A stretch of DNA of 64,000 bases from Burkholderia sp. BCC1644 (GTDB lineage: Bacteria > Pseudomonadota > Gammaproteobacteria > Burkholderiales > Burkholderiaceae): NCBI RefSeq assembly GCF_902833225.1, contig NZ_CADFEI010000013.1, positions 1 to 64,000 of the forward strand, read 5' to 3'. A program made the translations under genes and the position numbers. The number at the start of each line of letters is the position of its first letter. Position 1 is the first letter of the stretch. This document shows positions 58,546 through 64,000 of this stretch, in pieces. A model generated the notes under the pieces. It searched no databases. It worked only from the letters and a program-made list of their open reading frames with translations, and had not been told where the DNA came from.

Positions 58546-59820
58546 ATGCGAACCCTGCCCACTGCCTGCCGCGCGAACCCATCCGCCTTGCGACTCGCCT
58601 ACCTCGTGAGCCGCTATCCGGCCGTATCGCATACGTTCATCCTGCGCGAGGTACGCGCCCTGCGCGCCCTCGGCGCCACGGTCGCCGTGGCATCCGTCAA
58701 CGCGCCGGATCGCCCCGCGCAACGCATGACGGACGCCGAGCGCGACGAGGCGCACGCAACCTACTACGTGAAGCGTGACGGCGCAGCCGGCGCGCTGCGC
58801 GCCGTGCTGCACTGCGTGCTCAGGCATCCCGGCGGGTGCCTGCGCGCACTCGCGACCAGCCTGACGCTCGGGCGCGGCGCACGTCGCCTGTATGCGCTCG
58901 CCTATCTTGCCGAGGCCGCGATGGTCGTGCGCTGGATGGCCGATCGCGACCTGCATCACCTGCATGTGCACTTCGCGACCGCGGGGGCGAACGTCGGCCT
59001 GCTCGCGCGAACGATCGCGCCGATCGGCCTGTCGCTCACCGTTCATGGTCCGGACGAATTCGACGACGTCGATGGCCAGCATCTGCGCGCCAAGGTGCGC
59101 GCGGCCGACCTGGTCGTGTGCATCAGCCAGTTCGCCCGGAGCCAGCTGATGCGGCTGTCGGAGCGCGCACAGTGGCGCAAGCTGCAGGTGTGCCGGCTGG
59201 GCGTCGCGGAGCATGCCGGGTCACGCATGCCGGCGCGCGGCGCGGCGACGGAGCTGCTGTGCGTCGGCCGCCTGACGGCGGCAAAGGGGCAGCATGTGCT
59301 GCTCGACGCCTGCGCCCGCCTGCGGGCGCAGGGGTGCGCATTCCGCCTGACGCTCGTGGGCCAGGGCAGCGACGAGGCAAGCCTGCGTGAGCGTGTGCGG
59401 CAGCTCGGCCTTGGCGAGCACGTGTGCTTCGCGGGAGCACTGAACGAAGCCGAAGTGCGCGCGGCCCTCGATGCCGCCGACGCATTCGTGCTGCCGAGCC
59501 TCGCCGAAGGCATTCCGGTCGTCCTGATGGAAGCGATGGCCGCCGGCGTGCCGTGCATTTCGTGCCCTGTCAACGGGATTCCGGAGCTCATCGAGGACGG
59601 CAAGAGCGGCTTGCTCGCGTCGCCTGGCGACGCCGATGCGCTGGCCGGCAGCATCCGGACACTGCTCGAGGATGCCGATGCGCGCCGCCGTTTCGCGGAA
59701 GCCGGACGACAGCATCTGCGCGAAGCATTCGATCTTCAGCAAAACGTCGCACGGCTCGCGTCGCTGTTCGTGGCCTTGCCGCACACCGGCGGCGCCACCC
59801 AACCCGAAGGGGATCAATGA
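58546..59820 (+). CDS. GT4-family glycosyltransferase
   Basis: 424 residues. LAYLVSRYPAVSHTFILREV is a common start of GT4 enzymes of colanic-acid WcaL type. ELLCVGRLTAAKGQHVLLDA opens the second domain, and LAEGIPVVLMEAMAAGVPCI holds the donor-site glutamates. ATG 58546 is preferred because the upstream in-frame ATG (58514) falls in the -10-like part of promoter C; its ribosome site is weak. The stop overlaps the next ATG. Confidence 0.9.
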   Translation: MRTLPTACRANPSALRLAYLVSRYPAVSHTFILREVRALRALGATVAVASVNAPDRPAQRMTDAERDEAHATYYVKRDGAAGALRAVLHCVLRHPGGCLRALATSLTLGRGARRLYALAYLAEAAMVVRWMADRDLHHLHVHFATAGANVGLLARTIAPIGLSLTVHGPDEFDDVDGQHLRAKVRAADLVVCISQFARSQLMRLSERAQWRKLQVCRLGVAEHAGSRMPARGAATELLCVGRLTAAKGQHVLLDACARLRAQGCAFRLTLVGQGSDEASLRERVRQLGLGEHVCFAGALNEAEVRAALDAADAFVLPSLAEGIPVVLMEAMAAGVPCISCPVNGIPELIEDGKSGLLASPGDADALAGSIRTLLEDADARRRFAEAGRQHLREAFDLQQNVARLASLFVALPHTGGATQPEGDQ

Positions 59821-60458
59821 TGAAACTGCGCATCTGGATCGACCGCCTGCTCGGCCGTCTCGCGATCGAGCACGGGATCGGTGTCGCGTGGTGGAAGCGC
59901 ATCTCGCGGCCGAACGGCATCGCGTGGGCAAACTACCTGCAACGGCACGGTGGCCTGTACGCGATGGGCGACGAATGCGTCGTTCAGACCAACGTGGTCA
60001 TCACCGATCCGCCATACGTCCGGCTCGGCCGTAATGTGCACCTGTCCGGCTGTACGCTGTTCGGGCACGACGGCGTGGTCACGATGCTCGCGACGGCCTA
60101 CGGCGTGAAGCTCGACAAGGTCGGCGGCATCGACATTGGCGACAACGTATTCGTCGGCCACCAGGCGATCGTGATGCCGGGCGTGCGCATCGGCGCGGAC
60201 ACGATCGTCGCCGCCGGTTCGCTCGTGACCCGGGACGTGCCGCCCGGCGTAATCGTCGGCGGCATTCCGGCGCGCCCGATCGGCACGGTCGACGCACTGG
60301 TCGACCGGCTGCAGCGCGAAACCGAGGCGCTGCCCTGGCATGCACTGTGGCGCGACCGCGCGGCGGGCGGACCGCACACGACGCCTGCCATCGATGCGAT
60401 GCGCATCGCCCATTTCTTTGCCGGCGCACGCGCCACGGGAGACGGCCATGCCGGTTGA
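59817..60458 (+). CDS. Left-handed beta-helix acyltransferase, copy 2
   Basis: 213 residues. Hexapeptide repeats include LGRNVHLSGCTLFGHDGVVT, IGDNVFVGHQAIVMPGVRIG and the end VPPGVIVGGIPARPIG, as in sugar O-acetyltransferases. ATG 59817 overlaps the preceding stop (ATGA); an immediately following ATG (59820) is equally possible, with AAGGGGA upstream of both. It overlaps the next gene by 11 bases. Confidence 0.88.
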   Translation: MMKLRIWIDRLLGRLAIEHGIGVAWWKRISRPNGIAWANYLQRHGGLYAMGDECVVQTNVVITDPPYVRLGRNVHLSGCTLFGHDGVVTMLATAYGVKLDKVGGIDIGDNVFVGHQAIVMPGVRIGADTIVAAGSLVTRDVPPGVIVGGIPARPIGTVDALVDRLQRETEALPWHALWRDRAAGGPHTTPAIDAMRIAHFFAGARATGDGHAG

Positions 60459-61638
60459 GCTCATCGGATTGGCGCTGACCGCGCTGCTGGCGCCGGGCGC
60501 ACTTTACCTCCTCGTGCTGACCGTCGCGGCTGCGCTGCCCGCACGCCGGTGCGCGCCGGACTTGGACGTGCCCGCCGCGAACGCACGCCTGGCGATCGTG
60601 GTGCCCGCGCACGACGAAGCGGCCGGGTTGGCCGCCACGCTGGCGAACCTGCGCGACGCGACGGCCGGCGACGACGCCTGTTCGATCGTCGTGATCGCCG
60701 ACAACTGCACGGACGACACAGCGGCCATTGCCGCGCGAGCCGGCGTCACCGTGCTCGAGCGCAACGATCCGCACTGGCGCGGCAAGGGGCCCGCACTCGG
60801 GTTCGCGTTCGCGCGGCTGCCGGGATTCGACTGGTACCTGATCGTCGATGCCGACAGCCGGATCGACCGGGCCTCGCTCGATGCCGTTCGCCTGACGATC
60901 GGGCGCGGTGCCCGGGCCCTGCAGTGCCGTTACCTCGCGATGCGGGAAGACGGCGACGCGATGCGTGCGCATCGCGCGCTCGCCGAGGTGGCGTGGTTCG
61001 GCTGGAATCTCGTGCGCCCGCGTGGACGTGCGCGGCTGGGCTGGTCGACGGGCGTGCTGGGCAACGGCTTCGCGCTGAGCCGCGAAACGCTCGCACGCGT
61101 GCCGTATGAATCGGTGTCGATCGTCGAGGACGTCGACTATCACATCCGCCTCGTGCGTGCCGGCTTGAAGGTCGAATGGGTCGACGATGCGACCGTGCGC
61201 GCGCCGGCCGCACCGGACCGCCGCGCGGCGGCAACGCAGCGGGCGCGCTGGACCGGCGGCCGGTTGGCGTTGTTGCGCACGCAGTGGCTGCCGTGCATTC
61301 GCGATGTTGCCGCCGGCAGGTGGCGCTGCGCCGACGTGCTCGGCGACCTGCTGCTGCCGCCGCTGACGTGGCTCGTGACGGCCGCGGCCGTGCTCGCCGC
61401 ATGGCCCGCGCCGGCGGTGTCGGCCGGTGGTCTCGCGGTGCTGGGCATCGTCGCGCTGCATGTCGTCGTCGCCATGCGGGCGGGACGCGCATCGCGCCGG
61501 CACTGGCTCGCGCTGTTGCGGCTGCCGCTCTATCTCGCCTGGTCGTTCACCGTATTGCCGCGTGCGCTTCGGTGCGCGCGCGGAACCGCCGCGTGGGTTC
61601 GCACGCCGCGCGCCCCCCATGCAGGAGACCCGCAATGA
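60448..61638 (+). CDS. GT2-family glycosyltransferase, membrane-embedded (processive-type motifs)
   Basis: 396 residues. N-terminal helix LIGLALTALLAPGALYLLVL, then GT-A core: VVPAHDEAAGLAATL, DNCTDDTA, IVDADSRID (DxD), VEDVDYHIRL and TQRARWTGGR, resembling the D,D,D,Q/RxxRW pattern of GT2 membrane enzymes. Two to three C-terminal helices follow. CGGGAGACGGCC precedes ATG 60448. The stop overlaps the next ATG. Confidence 0.9.
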   Translation: MPVELIGLALTALLAPGALYLLVLTVAAALPARRCAPDLDVPAANARLAIVVPAHDEAAGLAATLANLRDATAGDDACSIVVIADNCTDDTAAIAARAGVTVLERNDPHWRGKGPALGFAFARLPGFDWYLIVDADSRIDRASLDAVRLTIGRGARALQCRYLAMREDGDAMRAHRALAEVAWFGWNLVRPRGRARLGWSTGVLGNGFALSRETLARVPYESVSIVEDVDYHIRLVRAGLKVEWVDDATVRAPAAPDRRAAATQRARWTGGRLALLRTQWLPCIRDVAAGRWRCADVLGDLLLPPLTWLVTAAAVLAAWPAPAVSAGGLAVLGIVALHVVVAMRAGRASRRHWLALLRLPLYLAWSFTVLPRALRCARGTAAWVRTPRAPHAGDPQ

Positions 61639-62696
61639 TGACCGCCATCTCGACCCACGGTACCGCCTTCGCCGATGCCCCTTCCAGATTCATGTGCTCG
61701 CCGAGCCGGCGCGCGCTGTCGATCCTGATCGTCACCTACAACTCGGCCGGTGAAATCGGTACGCAACTGGATGCATTGCGTGCCGATGCCGAACGGGACA
61801 ACTGGCAGGTGATCGTGCTGGACAACGCATCCGCCGACGGCACGGCCGATCTCGTCGAACGGCGGCATCCGTGGGTCACGCTCGTGCGTTGCCCGCGCAA
61901 CCTCGGTTTTGCTGCCGGCAACAATCTCGCCGCCCGCCATGCCGACGGTTCGCTGCTGTTGCTGCTCAACCCCGACGCCGAACCGGCTCCCGGCGCGATC
62001 CGGGCCGGGGTGGCGCGCATGCGCGCCCGCCCCGAAGTGGGCGTGGCCGGCGCGCGCCTGACCGGCGGCGACGGCAGCGATCAGCCATCGGCACGCATGT
62101 TCCCGTCGATCCTGAACGACGTACTGGCCATCAGCGGCCTGTCGGCCCGATACCCGCGTTCGCGGCTGTTCGGCCGCGCGGACCGGACCTGGTGCGATCC
62201 CGCCGCGCCCGCGCGCGTGGACTGGGTGCCCGGCGCATTCGCGCTGGTCCGGCGCGATCTCTTCTGCCATCTCGGCGGCTTCGACGAACGGTTTTTCCTG
62301 TACTACGAGGAGGTCGATCTGTGCCGGCGCGTCAAGCAACGCGGTTTCGACGTGTGTTACTGGCCCGATCTCGTGGTGCGGCATGTCGGCGGCGTGTCCG
62401 CGCGCAGCGTCAGCCAATCGACCGGCGAAGCGTTCTCGGGAGCCGGCGCGCAACTGACGCTCTGGCGCATGCGCAGCGCCATGCTCTATTACCGCAAGCA
62501 TCATGGCCTGCCCGCCGCGTGGCTGGCCAGTCGGGCCGAACTCGGCTGGCACGCGTTGCGCATGGTGCGCAATGCGCGCGCGGGCGCCGCGCCGCGCCAG
62601 GACAAGGTGGCCGACTCGAAGCGGCAGGCCGCCATGCTCAAGCGCGCATGGCGCGAAACGATGGGCGGCCGCGTTTCGCCGCCGACCCCGTGGTAA
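61635..62696 (+). CDS. GT2-family glycosyltransferase (rhamnosyltransferase-like)
   Basis: 353 residues. LSILIVTYNSAGEIGTQLDA, LDNASADGTADLV, NLGFAAGNNLA and LLLNPDAEPAPGA form the WbbL/RfbF-like core. WVPGAFALVRRDLF and FFLYYEEVDLCRR are also characteristic. It probably transfers a deoxyhexose (family tendency). ATG 61635 overlaps the previous stop (ATGA) with CAGGAGACC upstream. Confidence 0.91.
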   Translation: MMTAISTHGTAFADAPSRFMCSPSRRALSILIVTYNSAGEIGTQLDALRADAERDNWQVIVLDNASADGTADLVERRHPWVTLVRCPRNLGFAAGNNLAARHADGSLLLLLNPDAEPAPGAIRAGVARMRARPEVGVAGARLTGGDGSDQPSARMFPSILNDVLAISGLSARYPRSRLFGRADRTWCDPAAPARVDWVPGAFALVRRDLFCHLGGFDERFFLYYEEVDLCRRVKQRGFDVCYWPDLVVRHVGGVSARSVSQSTGEAFSGAGAQLTLWRMRSAMLYYRKHHGLPAAWLASRAELGWHALRMVRNARAGAAPRQDKVADSKRQAAMLKRAWRETMGGRVSPPTPW

Positions 62697-62706
62697 GGAG
62701 CCGGTC

Positions 62707-63252
62707 ATGTTCGACAATCTTCGCGAGGACTGGCGCACGTACGAGCGCGACATCTGGCGGCAAGGGTTCTGGGTGATGGCCGTCTACCGCTTCGGACGCT
62801 GGCGCTACCGCGTGCGCCCGAGCCTGCTTCGCCGCCCGCTTTCGTTCCTGTACAAGCTCGGCAAGATCGGCAGCCAGATCCTGACCGGCATCGACCTGCC
62901 TTGCGAGACCGTCGTCGGCAGGCGCTTGCTGATCGAGCATTTCGGCGGCATCGTGATCAGCGGCGACACGATCATCGGCAACGACGTCGTGATCCGTCAC
63001 GGCGTGACGCTCGGGTTGCGCCACAGGGGTACCCGCGGCGCGCCGATCATCGGCAACGGCGTGGACATCGGGGCGGGTGCGAAGATTCTTGGCCCGGTAC
63101 GGATCGGCCACGGTGCGGTGATCGGGGCCAATGCCGTCGTGCTCGACGACGTGCCGCCGAACGCGCTGGCCGTCGGTGTGCCGGCAACGATCAAGCGACG
63201 CCGCGTGCGTGCCGGCAGCTCGTTGACGGCATGCGTGGGCGACGACGCATGA
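62707..63252 (+). CDS. Serine acetyltransferase-like (CysE/WcaB) acyltransferase, copy 3
   Basis: 181 residues. The N-terminal helical part DNLREDWRTYERDIWRQGFW is CysE-like but short. Hexapeptide region: IISGDTIIGNDVV-type, VIRHGVTLGLRHRG, IGNGVDIGAGAKILGPVRIG and a VPPNALAVGVPA end. It is more likely to acetylate polysaccharide (as WcaB) than serine, given its location (inference). TAAGGAGCC precedes ATG 62707. It ends 13 bases before the convergent response regulator gene. Confidence 0.9.
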   Translation: MFDNLREDWRTYERDIWRQGFWVMAVYRFGRWRYRVRPSLLRRPLSFLYKLGKIGSQILTGIDLPCETVVGRRLLIEHFGGIVISGDTIIGNDVVIRHGVTLGLRHRGTRGAPIIGNGVDIGAGAKILGPVRIGHGAVIGANAVVLDDVPPNALAVGVPATIKRRRVRAGSSLTACVGDDA

Positions 63253-63265
63253 GTGCGGCGGCGTG

Positions 63266-63955
63266 TCATGCCGGGTCGTCGATTCGGACGCAGCGATAGC
63301 CGAAGCCGTACACCGGCGCGACCTTCCAGCCATGGGTGCCGTCGAGCAGAAGCTTCTTGCGCAGGCGGCTCACATGCGTATCGATGGTACGGGTATCGAC
63401 GTCGGCATTCACGCCCCAGATACGATTGAGAAGGTGATCGCGCGACAGCAGTTTCCCCGGATTCTGGAACATGTAGACAGCGAGATCGAACTCCTTCTGG
63501 GTGAGCTCGACCGGCCCGCCGCTCATCGACAGCGACATGCGCTGAATGTCGATCGTGTAGACGCCGAGCTGCATCGGCACGACGCTACCCACCCCGTAGC
63601 GCCGCGCCACCGCGCCGATCCGGGCCAGCAGTTCCGCCGCGCGCGCCGGCTTCACCACGTAGTCGTCCGCGCCTGCCTTCAACGCAGCCAGCACGGTCTG
63701 CTCGTCGTCGCGCACCGTCAGCACGATCACGGGCACCTCCCAGCCCAGGTGATTGCGAATCCACTGGATCACCTCGCCACCGGATGCGTCCGGCAGCCCC
63801 CAGTCGACGACATAGAGATTGAAGGGATCCTGTTTGATCCCGTCGAACAGCGCCTGCGCCGTACCGAACCCGCGTGCGCGGTGGCCGCCTTGCTCCAGCC
63901 AGAGCATCAGCAAGTCGCGTTGATCCTGGTCGTCTTCCAAGACTGCAATTAACAT
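63266..63955 (-). CDS. OmpR/PhoB-family response regulator
   Basis: 229 residues. Receiver about 1-120 (MLIAVLEDDQDQRDLLML, Asp in LYVVDWGLPDASGG, Lys in YVVKPAR) and winged-helix output about 128-225 (VELTQKEFDLAVYMFQNPGK, RTIDTHVSRLRKKL, YGFGYRCV). ATG 63955 has CGGAGATCGGCC upstream; the ATG at 63976 has none. It reads toward the exopolysaccharide genes. No kinase is next to it in the window, so it is a candidate final receiver of the relay at 41932-44550 (inference). Confidence 0.93.
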   Translation of the reverse strand: MLIAVLEDDQDQRDLLMLWLEQGGHRARGFGTAQALFDGIKQDPFNLYVVDWGLPDASGGEVIQWIRNHLGWEVPVIVLTVRDDEQTVLAALKAGADDYVVKPARAAELLARIGAVARRYGVGSVVPMQLGVYTIDIQRMSLSMSGGPVELTQKEFDLAVYMFQNPGKLLSRDHLLNRIWGVNADVDTRTIDTHVSRLRKKLLLDGTHGWKVAPVYGFGYRCVRIDDPA

Positions 63956-64000
63956 GGCCGATCTCCGTGAATGCATGCCGCCGATAACGCAGCGGCATGC

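Noticed and set aside
1..64000. CRISPR arrays, rRNA and tRNA genes, phage att sites, replication origin
   Set aside because: No regularly spaced repeats, cloverleaf, rRNA landmarks or DnaA-box clusters were seen; the only short tandem repeat is the IS end at 29686-29732.

Overview
This is a high-GC (roughly two-thirds GC) chromosome segment from a beta-proteobacterium, almost certainly Burkholderia. The Burkholderia-type trimeric porin, the density of LysR and acyl-CoA genes and the long GC-skewed antisense frames all fit; the Burkholderia cepacia complex is my best guess (inference). No rRNA, tRNA or CRISPR was seen.

Region 1 (1-11.4 kb) is acyl-CoA and carboxylic-acid catabolism. At the left edge an acyl-CoA dehydrogenase-etfB operon reads left, divergent from a LysR regulator. 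An AMP-forming acyl-CoA ligase and a nitroreductase follow. Then comes a leftward operon: CitE-like lyase, MaoC hydratase, acyl-CoA dehydrogenase, class III CoA-transferase and AMACR-type racemase/transferase. Its composition matches itaconate/C5-dicarboxylate breakdown. A TetR gene faces it, and two related operator-like dyads lie in front of the operon and of tetR.

Region 2 (11.5-26 kb) holds probable ketone/enone/ester metabolism. It has two Cys-type alpha/beta hydrolases, an Old Yellow Enzyme, two SDRs and an NmrA-like protein. A HyuA/HyuB-type carboxylase/hydantoinase pair is led by a small zinc-ribbon protein and a coupled 23-codon ORF. A LuxR regulator, an orphan dioxygenase reductase behind a LysR-type palindrome, and a porin complete it.

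Region 3 (26-30 kb) is a scarred region. An intact 4-hydroxybutyrate-type CoA-transferase gene is followed by a broken CoA-transferase, a LysR C-terminal fragment, an IS 5' end and a 40-codon receiver-domain fragment.

Region 4 (30-37 kb) is signalling: a 1292-residue CHASE-PAS-PAS-kinase-REC-REC-Hpt hybrid kinase, a single-domain globin, and a leftward partner-switching set (receiver-PP2C phosphatase, STAS protein, HATPase kinase).

Region 5 (37-64 kb) is a Wzx/Wzy-dependent exopolysaccharide locus. It encodes GalU, an undecaprenyl-phosphate sugar transferase, a four-module WecB/TagA fusion, a split phosphorelay (hybrid kinase, receiver, Hpt), a STAS protein, a Wzc-like protein that has lost key kinase residues, and Wzy, Wzx and Wza. 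It also has seven further glycosyltransferases, three left-handed beta-helix acyltransferases, a clan GH-A-like hydrolase and an OmpR-type regulator. Three transcription units share a TTGCA-N6-TCAC site placed exactly 33 bases before an AT-rich -10-like hexamer, and two more have a weaker version, so the locus looks like a regulon under one CRP/FNR-like activator.
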